A stretch of 64,000 bases of DNA from positions 1-64,000 of the forward strand of contig MLHP01000019.1 of the NCBI GenBank assembly GCA_001999425.1, given 5' to 3'. Positions 36,852 through 45,336 of this stretch are shown in pieces; position 1 is the first letter of the stretch; the number at the start of each line of letters is the position of its first letter. Source of the stretch: Rodentibacter genomosp. 2. GTDB taxonomy: Bacteria; Pseudomonadota; Gammaproteobacteria; Enterobacterales; Pasteurellaceae. Below the pieces are notes generated by a model that made no database searches, was not told the DNA's origin, and worked only from the letters and a program-made list of their open reading frames with translations. The translations under genes were made by a program, and so were the position numbers.

Positions 36852-37786
36852 GTGCGCAACACTCGCAGCACTGGGCTAGGCAGCAGGAGCGAGGTAATCA
36901 TTTTGTCTTAAATCTTACCCGCTTAATTGTGCAGTATTTACCGCTATTTGCTATTCGTATCGTGACCTTTTTTGTGGTGTGTTATTTCTTTGCCACAGCA
37001 AAAAACGCCCGTAAAAATATCCGCACTTACCAATATAATCTTAGCCGGAGTTATCCAAAGGTAAAACTCCCTACATTCTCAGTTTTTCGACAATTTTTAG
37101 CCTTTGGTGAATCGATTACCGATCGCTTTGCGGTATGGCAGCATAAAATGACTTATAAGGATTTAACTGTTGATGATGAGGATAACCTTTATCAAGATAT
37201 TCGTGAAAGCCGATTGCATCGCGGACAATTACTCGTTTGTTCCCATTTCGGTAACATTGAAGTGTGCCGTTCTTTAGCTGACGATGGACATCACCCAAAT
37301 TTTCGCTTGAATGTATTAGTACATAGTCGCCACGCAGAAGCCTTTAATCGAGCGTTGGTGAAAGCGGGAGCAAGTGAGTTATCACTGATTCAAGTGGAGG
37401 ATTTGGATGCTGCAAAAATGTTAGAGTTGCACAAACGTTTGGAAGATGGCGAGTGGATTGCTATTGCGGCAGATCGTATTCCGGTGCGGGGCGATAAAAT
37501 GGCAAAAATTAATTTTCTCGGGCAAGAAGCCGACTTTCCGCAAGGGGCATGGTTCTTAGCCTCACTGTTAAAAGCCCCGATTAACACCGTCTTTTGTTTA
37601 AAAGAACAAGGGCGTTACCGTTTGAAATTACGCCGTTTTTGCCCGCAAATTACGGGGCGTGGAAAAGTGCGAGAAGAAAACATTCGCCAAGCTATGCAAC
37701 AATATGCCGATTGCCTTGCCAAAGAATGTGAAGCCAACCCGCTTCTTTGGTTTAATTTTTACGATTTCTGGAAAAAATCCGAATGA
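36848..37786 (+). CDS. LpxL/HtrB-like acyltransferase of the APE cluster
   Basis: A 312-residue lipid A acyltransferase-like protein. One N-terminal membrane segment (about 24-44) precedes the H-x4-E motif in CSHFGNIEVCR and a later ADRIPVRGDKM block. ATG at 36848 overlaps the glycosyltransferase stop. It likely adds an acyl or polyene group to a glycolipid carrier. It could be the second half of a split apeJ. Confidence 0.8.
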   Translation: MSAQHSQHWARQQERGNHFVLNLTRLIVQYLPLFAIRIVTFFVVCYFFATAKNARKNIRTYQYNLSRSYPKVKLPTFSVFRQFLAFGESITDRFAVWQHKMTYKDLTVDDEDNLYQDIRESRLHRGQLLVCSHFGNIEVCRSLADDGHHPNFRLNVLVHSRHAEAFNRALVKAGASELSLIQVEDLDAAKMLELHKRLEDGEWIAIAADRIPVRGDKMAKINFLGQEADFPQGAWFLASLLKAPINTVFCLKEQGRYRLKLRRFCPQITGRGKVREENIRQAMQQYADCLAKECEANPLLWFNFYDFWKKSE

Positions 37787-38226
37787 AAAAACACATTTTC
37801 TGCCACCACACTTCTGAATACGACATTCAATTTTTCGATGTGGATTCGATGGATATTATGTGGCACGGACATTACGTCAAATATTTAGAAATGGCCCGTT
37901 GTGCATTCTTGGAAGAAATTCATTACACCTACGATGTGATGAAAAAGCAAGGTTACGCTTGGCCGATTGTGCAGTTGAACGTGAAATATGTTCGTCCTGC
38001 CTTATTTCGCCAAAAAATCCGTATTGAGCTGAACCTAGTTGAATATGAGAGCAGTCTTCGCATTGATTATGTCATCCGCGATGCCCTTTCAGGAAAAAAA
38101 CTCACCACTGCGAGTACCACTCAAGTAGCAGTGGAAATCGCAAGCGGAGAAATGCAATTCCAAACGCCGATCTGTTGGCGAAGTGCGGTTGAAAATCACC
38201 CGAGTTTTAAAGTGGAGCAAAGATGA
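37783..38226 (+). CDS. apeK: 4HBT-type thioesterase (ApeK)
   Basis: A 147-residue hot-dog thioesterase of the 4-hydroxybenzoyl-CoA type. Asp19/Asp21 in QFFDVDSMDIMWHGHYVKY match the active-site region, and the strand IVQLNVKYVRPALFRQKI is typical. It may trim stalled ACP intermediates or release a product. It overlaps its neighbours by ATGA on both sides. Confidence 0.85.
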   Translation: MKKHIFCHHTSEYDIQFFDVDSMDIMWHGHYVKYLEMARCAFLEEIHYTYDVMKKQGYAWPIVQLNVKYVRPALFRQKIRIELNLVEYESSLRIDYVIRDALSGKKLTTASTTQVAVEIASGEMQFQTPICWRSAVENHPSFKVEQR

Positions 38227-38810
38227 TGAAGAAAATCATTTTTCTCTTGGGATTATTGATTAGCACTTGGTCGTATGGTTTTTCAGAGCAAGATTTAATC
38301 AGTCAGCTGCAAAAACCACAAAGTGTACAAGGCGATTTTGTGCAAGAACGCCATCTTAAAGCTCTCAGTCGCCCGATTATAACTGAAGGGGAATTTACGC
38401 TTGTGGCAAATAAAGGGTTGTTATGGCAAATGGAAAAACCCTTCCCCATCCAACTTCGAGTGACCGAAAAGGGCATTATGCAGTGGAACGGTAAGCAATG
38501 GATCAATAATGGCAAATTAGGGCAAGCAGAGCAAATCCGACTTTTTTTAGGCTTACTTTCGGGGGATGTGAATGGGTTGAAGACGCAGTTTAAACTGGCA
38601 TTAAGCGGTACGACAAAGCAGTGGAAAGCTACACTAACGCCAGATTCCCTATTGATGAAACAGATTTTTAATCAAATCATTATTCAAGGTGATGAAGTAG
38701 TGAAAATGATTCAGCTTGATGAAACTCAGGGCGATAGAACTGACATCACGTTTAAAAATAATCGAATTAATCAGCCTTTGGCAGATTTTGTGCGTCAGGC
38801 ATTAGAATAA
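38223..38810 (+). CDS. apeL: LolA-like outer-membrane carrier protein (ApeL)
   Basis: A 195-residue periplasmic protein with a signal peptide (about 1-19, ending YG-F) and the LolA-like fold pattern: QGDFVQERHLKALSRPI, LLWQMEKPFPIQL, MQWNGKQW. It is expected to carry the hydrophobic pigment or its lipid across the periplasm from the MMPL exporter. Two tandem ATGs (38223, 38226) are both possible. Confidence 0.85.
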   Translation: MMKKIIFLLGLLISTWSYGFSEQDLISQLQKPQSVQGDFVQERHLKALSRPIITEGEFTLVANKGLLWQMEKPFPIQLRVTEKGIMQWNGKQWINNGKLGQAEQIRLFLGLLSGDVNGLKTQFKLALSGTTKQWKATLTPDSLLMKQIFNQIIIQGDEVVKMIQLDETQGDRTDITFKNNRINQPLADFVRQALE

Positions 38811-38822
38811 TTTGCAAATTTA

Positions 38823-41090
38823 ATGAAAAAATCAACCGCTCTTTCTGTTCTTTCAACTTTTTTGTTATTTGCTGTTTGTGGCTTGTTTACCTTTCTCGTT
38901 TGTCAAGGAAACTGGCTGCAAACAGATCTGCGAACCTTGTTGCCTGAAGAGCAAAGTTGGCAGCCCATTCAAATTCAAGCCGATCAAAAACAAGAAACCC
39001 GTTTTAACCAACAGCTAATTGCAATGGTTGGTCATCAAGATGCAGAGCAAGCCTTTCAGTTAGCGACAGAGATTGTCCGACAATGGCAAGCAAGTGATCT
39101 ATTTTCACAAATTAATGACAACATCCAACCCGATTTACCCGCTTTACAACAAGAACTCAATTTATTGAAGTTTGCCACCTTGCCAGCCCCAGTACGTAAG
39201 CAGTTGGTTGAACAACCTGAAACTTATTTTCAGCATTACGCCGAGCAGATCCTAAACCCATTCGAGAAAGCAAATTTATTGCCATTAGAACAAGATTGGC
39301 TGGGCTTTGGGCGCTTTGTGTTTAACTCGTCAGCTATTGCAATGCAGTGGAATATGGATAACGGTATGCTTTACACCGAGCAAGATGGCATGACTTGGGT
39401 GCTATTGCGTGGCGAATTGGCTCAAGCTGAAACAATAAAACCTGTCCACGCCTTATTAGATGTGGTGGGCGAAAATCGCCTCTTAGCAGAAGCAAAACAA
39501 GCCACATTTTTAGTAACCGGTGCAGCCCTATTTGCGGCAGATAGCAAACAAAAAGCAGAAACCGAAAGCAGCGTTATGAGTGTATTAGGCATTTCTTTAA
39601 CACTGATGTTATTGCTATTTGTATTCCGAACATGGCTGATTGTATGGTTATTTTTACCGATCTTAGTCGGTATGCTAAGTGGGTTATGCGGGGTGATTTT
39701 AGGTTTTGGTCAGGTGCATATTCTCACTATTGTAATTGGTACGAGCCTTGTGGGCGTACTCATTGATTTCCCATTGCACTGGCTTGCCTCTTCCTTGTTT
39801 GCGTCGAATTGGCAAGGGACGCAGGCAATGCGTTCGCTACGTTTTACCTTTTTGATGAGTTTACTGATTACCTTTGTAGGTTATGCATTGCTTGGTTTTA
39901 CCCATTTACCGATTTTAAAACAAACGGCATTATTTTCGATGGTGGCATTAGTCGGGGCGGTTTTAACGACAATATTTATCTTGCCAAACTTATTCCGGCA
40001 TTGGCAGGTAGCTTGCCCTTCATTATTTTTGAGCAAAGTGCGGTCAATTTTAGATCGATTTTTTACCCAGCCTTTCCATAAAATTACCGTGTTGATTTTG
40101 GCGCTTTTTACCGCCGCAGGCATTTACCAAACTCAATGGCAAGACGATATTCGTCAATGGGTTGCTTTACCGGATGAGATGTTGAAGGAAGCCCAACAAA
40201 TTGCTCAATTAACGGGGGTTAACTTAAGTAGCCAATACTTGTTAGTGATCGCCCCCGATGATGAAAAACTGTTGCAAAAAGAGAGTGAACTTACAGAACA
40301 GTTACTCCAGAAAGGCATTGCATTTCAAGCTGTTTCGCAATGGCTAATGCCAAAAGCACAGCAACAAGCATGGGGAGAAAGACTAAGTCAATTACCACCG
40401 AAAAGTTATGCGGTTATGGAACAAATTGGGGTGTCGGTTAGTGAGATCCGACAAGCCATTCACCAGTTAAAAACAACTAAAACGGTATCTTTAAACGAAG
40501 CGTTACAAACACAGATAGGGCAAGGCTGGCAAGAATTTTATTTAGGCAAGCTGGAAGATAATCAGGTAGCAAGTCTTGTTCGGGTAAACTTGCAAGCGGG
40601 TCAATCAGCCGAACAATTTGCTAATGGCAAAGATATTTTTTGGCAAGACAAACGCGCTCACTTAAATGCATCTTTTGAACATACCCGCAATCAAGCAGCA
40701 TGGTTGAAGCTGCTTTCTTTTGTTTTGGCTGGCATTTTATTGTGGCGGTTTTGGGGGATAAAACGTGGTGTGATGATGTTGTTGCCACCACTACTTGCCA
40801 TTGTAATGACGATTGCTATTTTCGGTTGGCTCGGTTTGCCAATAGGATTGTTTTCTCTATTCGGTCTGTTGCTTGTTTCCGCCATTGGTGTGGATTACAC
40901 CGCCTATATGCAAACTGCTCAAGAACCTTTATCTAATAAGCGGATTGCGATATTATTAGCCGCACTTACTACATTAATTTCTTTTATGTTATTGGGGATT
41001 AGTTCTACCCCTGCGGTGGCGATATTTGGGTTAAGCGTCAGTATCGGCGTATTGTTTAGCGTAGCAATCACATTTAAATTATTTCGTTAA
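38823..41090 (+). CDS. apeM: MMPL/RND-type exporter (ApeM)
   Basis: A 755-residue inner-membrane transporter with two repeats, each of one helix, a large periplasmic loop and a cluster of about five helices (about 255-395 and 640-750). Conserved VLIDFPLHWL and SAIGVDYTAY segments match the RND charged helix region. It likely exports the APE product. USS copies occur inside (near 40037). Confidence 0.87.
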   Translation: MKKSTALSVLSTFLLFAVCGLFTFLVCQGNWLQTDLRTLLPEEQSWQPIQIQADQKQETRFNQQLIAMVGHQDAEQAFQLATEIVRQWQASDLFSQINDNIQPDLPALQQELNLLKFATLPAPVRKQLVEQPETYFQHYAEQILNPFEKANLLPLEQDWLGFGRFVFNSSAIAMQWNMDNGMLYTEQDGMTWVLLRGELAQAETIKPVHALLDVVGENRLLAEAKQATFLVTGAALFAADSKQKAETESSVMSVLGISLTLMLLLFVFRTWLIVWLFLPILVGMLSGLCGVILGFGQVHILTIVIGTSLVGVLIDFPLHWLASSLFASNWQGTQAMRSLRFTFLMSLLITFVGYALLGFTHLPILKQTALFSMVALVGAVLTTIFILPNLFRHWQVACPSLFLSKVRSILDRFFTQPFHKITVLILALFTAAGIYQTQWQDDIRQWVALPDEMLKEAQQIAQLTGVNLSSQYLLVIAPDDEKLLQKESELTEQLLQKGIAFQAVSQWLMPKAQQQAWGERLSQLPPKSYAVMEQIGVSVSEIRQAIHQLKTTKTVSLNEALQTQIGQGWQEFYLGKLEDNQVASLVRVNLQAGQSAEQFANGKDIFWQDKRAHLNASFEHTRNQAAWLKLLSFVLAGILLWRFWGIKRGVMMLLPPLLAIVMTIAIFGWLGLPIGLFSLFGLLLVSAIGVDYTAYMQTAQEPLSNKRIAILLAALTTLISFMLLGISSTPAVAIFGLSVSIGVLFSVAITFKLFR

Positions 41091-41106
41091 ATTTGGAGAA
41101 TTATCT

Positions 41107-42342
41107 ATGGCGTTATTTGATGTCGCAATTATTGGCGCAGGTCCGTCCGGTTCGGTTGCTGCCGCCTTATTGCACAAACAAGGCTTAAAGGTTTGTGTGA
41201 TTGAAAAACAACATTTCCCACGTTTTGTGATTGGCGAAAGTTTGCTGCCTTATTGTATGGATATGTTGGAAGAAGCAGGCTTAGTCGATGCCGTTCATGC
41301 AGAGCCAAGTTTCCAATTCAAAAACGGTGCGGCGTTTACTTGGGGTAATCGTTATACCTATTTTGATTTTACGGATAAATTCACCCCCGGTCCCGGTACT
41401 ACTTACCAAGTTCGCCGTGGCATTTTTGATAAAATTTTAATTGATGAAGTGGCGAAAAAAGGTGTAGATGTTCGTTTTGGTGAAGAAGTGTTGGCGTTCG
41501 ATAATTCGCAAGAAAATACGGAGCTTTCCATTCGCAAAGAAAACGGTGAAGAATACCGCTTATCAGCCCGTTTTGTGTTAGATGCCAGTGGTTACGGGCG
41601 AGTATTACCCCGTTTACTTGATTTAGAAACGCCATCATGTTTGCCTGCCCGTGTGGCACGTTTTACGCATATTGATGACAATATTACCGATCCTGATTTT
41701 GATCGTAACAAAATTTTGATTACTACCCACCCAGTACACCGTGATGTGTGGTTATGGCTCATTCCATTTGCCGATAACCGTTGTTCGATCGGTGTGGTAG
41801 GTTTACCTGAAACCCTTGAAGGTGATAATGAAACCGTATTGAAAAAATTTGCCCTAGAATGCCCAATGCTAAAACGCATTTTAGTGAATGCAAATTGGGA
41901 AAACGAATTTCCGTTCCGTAGTATTCAAGGTTATTCTGCAAACGTGAAAACCTTATTCGGTAAACACTTTGCTTTGTTAGGCAATGCAGCCGAATTTTTA
42001 GATCCGGTCTTCTCATCAGGAGTAACCATTGCATTACACTCTGCTCGTTTGGCAACAGGCTTAATTATCCGTCAATTAAACGGAGAAAATGTGGATTGGA
42101 AAACTGAATTCACTGATGAGTTAATGGTTGGTGTAAATGCGTTCAGAACCTATGTAACAGGTTGGTATGAAGGATCATTCCAAGATGTAGTATATGCCCG
42201 TAATCCTCAACCGGAGATCCGCCAAATGATTTCTTCGATTTTGGCAGGTTATGCTTGGGATACCAATAATCCTTATGTGGCGAAATCTGAAGCACGTTTA
42301 AAAGCTCTGGCAGAAGTGTGCGGAGTCGCGACGCAAGATTAA
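41107..42342 (+). CDS. FAD-dependent oxidoreductase resembling phenolic halogenases
   Basis: A 411-residue flavoprotein with the FAD motif IIGAGPSGSVAA (8-19), then FPRFVIGESLLP (37-48), a Lys72 in FQFKNGAAF, and W-L-W-L-I-P at 215-220. It ends with a DPVFSSGVTIALHSA block. GxGxxG, the mid-protein WxWxIP and the Lys are the marks of flavin-dependent halogenases; the last also fits plain oxidoreductases. It sits between the exporter and DUF3261 genes, where E. coli APE clusters, as I recall, have no such gene. It could chlorinate or hydroxylate the aryl ring. Confidence 0.75.
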   Translation: MALFDVAIIGAGPSGSVAAALLHKQGLKVCVIEKQHFPRFVIGESLLPYCMDMLEEAGLVDAVHAEPSFQFKNGAAFTWGNRYTYFDFTDKFTPGPGTTYQVRRGIFDKILIDEVAKKGVDVRFGEEVLAFDNSQENTELSIRKENGEEYRLSARFVLDASGYGRVLPRLLDLETPSCLPARVARFTHIDDNITDPDFDRNKILITTHPVHRDVWLWLIPFADNRCSIGVVGLPETLEGDNETVLKKFALECPMLKRILVNANWENEFPFRSIQGYSANVKTLFGKHFALLGNAAEFLDPVFSSGVTIALHSARLATGLIIRQLNGENVDWKTEFTDELMVGVNAFRTYVTGWYEGSFQDVVYARNPQPEIRQMISSILAGYAWDTNNPYVAKSEARLKALAEVCGVATQD

Positions 42343-42827
42343 TGATGAAAAAATACCTTTTGTTGGGCTTGTTAGGTTTGTTTTTAATTGCCTGTTCAAG
42401 TCTGCCCACGGTTCGAAATTTGCCACCGCAACAAAAAACGGAGCGGTTATTTAAAGTGGAACAACGAGATGTAAATGGCGGGTTGAAACAATCCAGTTTA
42501 CTAAGTTTATCCACTCAACCACAGGCATGGCGATGGGTACAAAGTGATCCTTTGGGTGCACCTATCGCCCGCGTAATTTTAAATAATAAAGGCTGGCAAA
42601 ATGACGGTTTTGTTATGCCAAATCAGCAAGCCAAACAGCTATTTTCGGCGATTGCTACGGCACTTAATACAACGCCGTTGTTTACATTTAGCCACGTTGA
42701 GCAAACCTTACAAGCAACCACCTATTTTGTGGATAATAAACAAATTTGGCGAATTATTCCCCGGCAGTCGGGTATCGATATTGAACTGGCTGATATGAGT
42801 TATTGGCACATTGAAGAACTAAATTAA
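42342..42827 (+). CDS. apeN: DUF3261 lipoprotein of the APE cluster (ApeN)
   Basis: A 161-residue lipoprotein with lipobox FLIAC and a LolB-like mature part (LPPQQKTERLFKVEQRD, PLGAPIARVILNNKGW). The DUF3261 family is regular in APE clusters and could accept the product from ApeL at the outer membrane. TAATG overlaps the flavoprotein stop. Confidence 0.78.
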   Translation: MMKKYLLLGLLGLFLIACSSLPTVRNLPPQQKTERLFKVEQRDVNGGLKQSSLLSLSTQPQAWRWVQSDPLGAPIARVILNNKGWQNDGFVMPNQQAKQLFSAIATALNTTPLFTFSHVEQTLQATTYFVDNKQIWRIIPRQSGIDIELADMSYWHIEELN

Positions 42828-42829
42828 AA

Positions 42830-44056
42830 ATGACCGCACTTTATTTAAGCCGTCCGGCTATTCTAAGTTGTTTGGGGGAAGGGATTGCCCATCATGTCCA
42901 AGCCCTATTGGAAAAGATCGATTCGCCATTAACGCTATCCGATCACCTATTCCGAGCAGAAAATCTTAATGGGGCAGCCTATATGCTCGGATCGATTAGA
43001 ACGGATTTACGCCCGTTCCCAGTGAGTTTGGCTGATAAACATCGTAGCCGAAACAACCAAGTGCTATGGCATTGTTTACAGCAACTGGAACCTCAAATTG
43101 AGGTGGCAATCACAAAATTTGGTGAGCATCGCATTGCGGTCGTTATCGGTTCCTCCACCACCGGCGTGGATGAAAACATTCCTGTGTTTAAATATGAAGC
43201 GGCACATCCAAATGATTGGTCCGGGGCAAAATTCAAACAACAACAGCAATATTTTTCTGCTCCGGCTGATTTCATTGCCCATCAATATGGTTTGAACGGT
43301 TTGGTTTATGGCATTTCTACCGCTTGTACTTCAGGGGCAAAGGCACTTATCACTGCGGCACGTTTGCTCAAAGCCAATATATGCGATGCGGTGGTTTGTG
43401 GGGGCGTGGATACCCTCTCCTTACTCACCGTAAACGGTTTTAACTCGCTTTCCGTGTTATCAAACATAAGAACCAATCCATTTTCTGTTAATCGTCAGGG
43501 TATTAATATTGGTGAAGGCGCAGCCGTGTTTATCATGAGCCGTGAAAAACTTGATGACACATCCGTACAATTATTAGGTTACGGGGCAAGTAGTGATGCA
43601 TATCATATGTCGTCGCCACACCCGCAGGGAGAAGGTGCAATTACCGCTTTTCACACCGCATTAGCCTCAGCAAAAGTGGAGCCTCATCAAATCGGTTGGA
43701 TTAATTTACACGGTACAGGCACGATACATAATGATCAAATGGAATCCCTTGCGGTCAGCGTTGTATTTGGCAATCAAACTGCGTGTACCAGTACCAAATC
43801 TTATACCGGGCATACTTTAGGCGCTGCGGGTGCAATTGAAGCGGCGATTTTATGGGGAATGATTGACCGCACATTAAACCCAAACGGACGATTACCCGCT
43901 CAATTATGGGATGGTCACCGGGATCCGCAGCTACCGGACATCGCATTAACGGATTCCCATAGTCGTTGGATAAATGACAAGCGAATAGGGGCAAGTAGTT
44001 CTTTCGCCTTTGGCGGTAATAATACGGTACTCATTTTGGGGGAAACAGATGATTGA
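42830..44056 (+). CDS. apeO: APE beta-ketoacyl synthase ApeO
   Basis: A 408-residue KAS II-type condensing enzyme with an intact C166-H294-H328 triad (STACTSG, LHGTGT, YTGHTLGAAG). With the CLF ApeC it extends the polyene. A reverse USS (42833-42841) begins right after the ATG and encodes the start M-T-A-L. It overlaps apeP by 8 bases. Confidence 0.92.
   Translation: MTALYLSRPAILSCLGEGIAHHVQALLEKIDSPLTLSDHLFRAENLNGAAYMLGSIRTDLRPFPVSLADKHRSRNNQVLWHCLQQLEPQIEVAITKFGEHRIAVVIGSSTTGVDENIPVFKYEAAHPNDWSGAKFKQQQQYFSAPADFIAHQYGLNGLVYGISTACTSGAKALITAARLLKANICDAVVCGGVDTLSLLTVNGFNSLSVLSNIRTNPFSVNRQGINIGEGAAVFIMSREKLDDTSVQLLGYGASSDAYHMSSPHPQGEGAITAFHTALASAKVEPHQIGWINLHGTGTIHNDQMESLAVSVVFGNQTACTSTKSYTGHTLGAAGAIEAAILWGMIDRTLNPNGRLPAQLWDGHRDPQLPDIALTDSHSRWINDKRIGASSSFAFGGNNTVLILGETDD
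42833..42841 (-). repeat. Reverse USS at the apeO start codon
   Basis: ACCGCACTT directly follows the ATG (42830-42832) and is translated as T-A-L. Confidence 0.95.
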
Positions 44057-44519
44057 TTTAACTTGTCCGATAACCCATGTTGCTTCTCTTATACCACATA
44101 GTGGGAAAATGGTGATGTTGGAAAAAATTACTGATTTTGGCGATAATTTTCTGATTGCTGAAGCCACACCAACGGAAGCTTGTTTATTAGTCAAAAACGG
44201 GGCATTACCTACTTATATGGCAGCTGAGATTATGGCGCAAGGTATTGCTGCATGGGCGGGTTGTAAATGTATGAAAGCCGGGCTTCCAATTAGTTTGGGT
44301 TATTGGATTGGTTCTCGAAAGCTAAAATTTCACGCCCCCCTGGTGACACTGGGGCATCGGTTGCAGATTCGTATTCAACTTTCTATTGAAGATGCCACCG
44401 GGTTTGGTGTGTTTGATTGCTCCCTGACAGATTTAGACAGCGAGCAAGTTTTAATTGAAGGGACGTTGAATGTTTACCGCCCTCAAATAAACAACAATGA
44501 AAAACACACAGAAAATTAA
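44049..44519 (+). CDS. apeP: APE dehydratase ApeP (hot-dog fold)
   Basis: A 156-residue hot-dog protein with IPHSGKMVMLEKI near the start and YMAAEIMAQGIAAWAG, the FabZ-like helix. It is the expected partner of the ApeI domain in a dehydratase heterodimer. I chose ATG at 44049 after GGGGGAAAC. The stop codon overlaps a reverse USS (44519-44527). Confidence 0.85.
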   Translation: MIDLTCPITHVASLIPHSGKMVMLEKITDFGDNFLIAEATPTEACLLVKNGALPTYMAAEIMAQGIAAWAGCKCMKAGLPISLGYWIGSRKLKFHAPLVTLGHRLQIRIQLSIEDATGFGVFDCSLTDLDSEQVLIEGTLNVYRPQINNNEKHTEN

Positions 44520-44549
44520 CCGCACTTTTCAAATAAAAAAGAGAATACA

Positions 44550-45278
44550 ATGAAACAAACTATTTTAATTACCGGCTCTAGCCGAGGCATTGGCAAAGCT
44601 ATTGCCTTGCGTCTCGCTCAATCAGGCTTTGATATTGTCGTACATTGCCGTAACCGAATTGAAGAAGCGGAAGATGTTGCACAAGCAATCAGAAATTTAG
44701 GGAAAAGTGCAAGAGTACTCCAATTTGATGTCAGCAATCGTGAGCAAGCCGCTCAGAAATTATTGGCAGATATAGAAGAGTACGGTGCGTATTATGGTGT
44801 GGTGCTTAATGCCGGTTTAACCCGAGATAACGCCTTTCCCGCACTAACCAATGAGGATTGGGATGTGGTACTACGCACTAATTTAGACGGTTTTTACAAT
44901 GTACTTCACCCGATTATGATGCCTATGATTCGACGTCGAAAAGCCGGACGCATTGTCTGCATTACTTCTGTTTCCGGCATTATTGGTAATCGTGGGCAAG
45001 TGAATTATAGTGCTTCGAAAGCAGGTATTATTGGTGCGGCAAAAGCCCTGGCAGTAGAACTGGCAAAACGTAAAATTACCGTTAATTGCGTTGCTCCGGG
45101 ATTAATTGATACGGAAATTTTAGATGAAAATCTACCGCTTGATGAAATTTTAAAAATGATTCCAACCGGCAGAATGGGGAATCCCGATGAAGTCGCTCAT
45201 GCTGTTGATTTCTTGATGGATGAAAGAGCTGCTTATATTACCCGACAAGTCATCGGCGTAAATGGCGGTTTGTGCTAA
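44550..45278 (+). CDS. apeQ: APE ketoreductase ApeQ (FabG-like)
   Basis: A 242-residue short-chain dehydrogenase: NADPH motif GSSRGIGKA (9-17), NAG (87-89), Ser140, and the catalytic Tyr153-x3-Lys157 (YSASK). It reduces beta-ketoacyl-ACP in each APE cycle. A hairpin lies between it and apeR. Confidence 0.92.
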   Translation: MKQTILITGSSRGIGKAIALRLAQSGFDIVVHCRNRIEEAEDVAQAIRNLGKSARVLQFDVSNREQAAQKLLADIEEYGAYYGVVLNAGLTRDNAFPALTNEDWDVVLRTNLDGFYNVLHPIMMPMIRRRKAGRIVCITSVSGIIGNRGQVNYSASKAGIIGAAKALAVELAKRKITVNCVAPGLIDTEILDENLPLDEILKMIPTGRMGNPDEVAHAVDFLMDERAAYITRQVIGVNGGLC

Positions 45279-45286
45279 CCGTGTAA

Positions 45287-45309
45287 GGGCTGAGATTCCG
45301 TATCAGCCC
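45287..45309 (+). other. Hairpin between apeQ and apeR
   Basis: GGGCTGA (45287-45293) pairs with TCAGCCC (45303-45309) with a 9-base loop, followed by ATTTTAT. It may be a weak terminator or a processing/stabilising element that sets ApeR levels. Confidence 0.5.
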
Positions 45310-45336
45310 ATTTTATAATGAATAATGAGAACAAAG

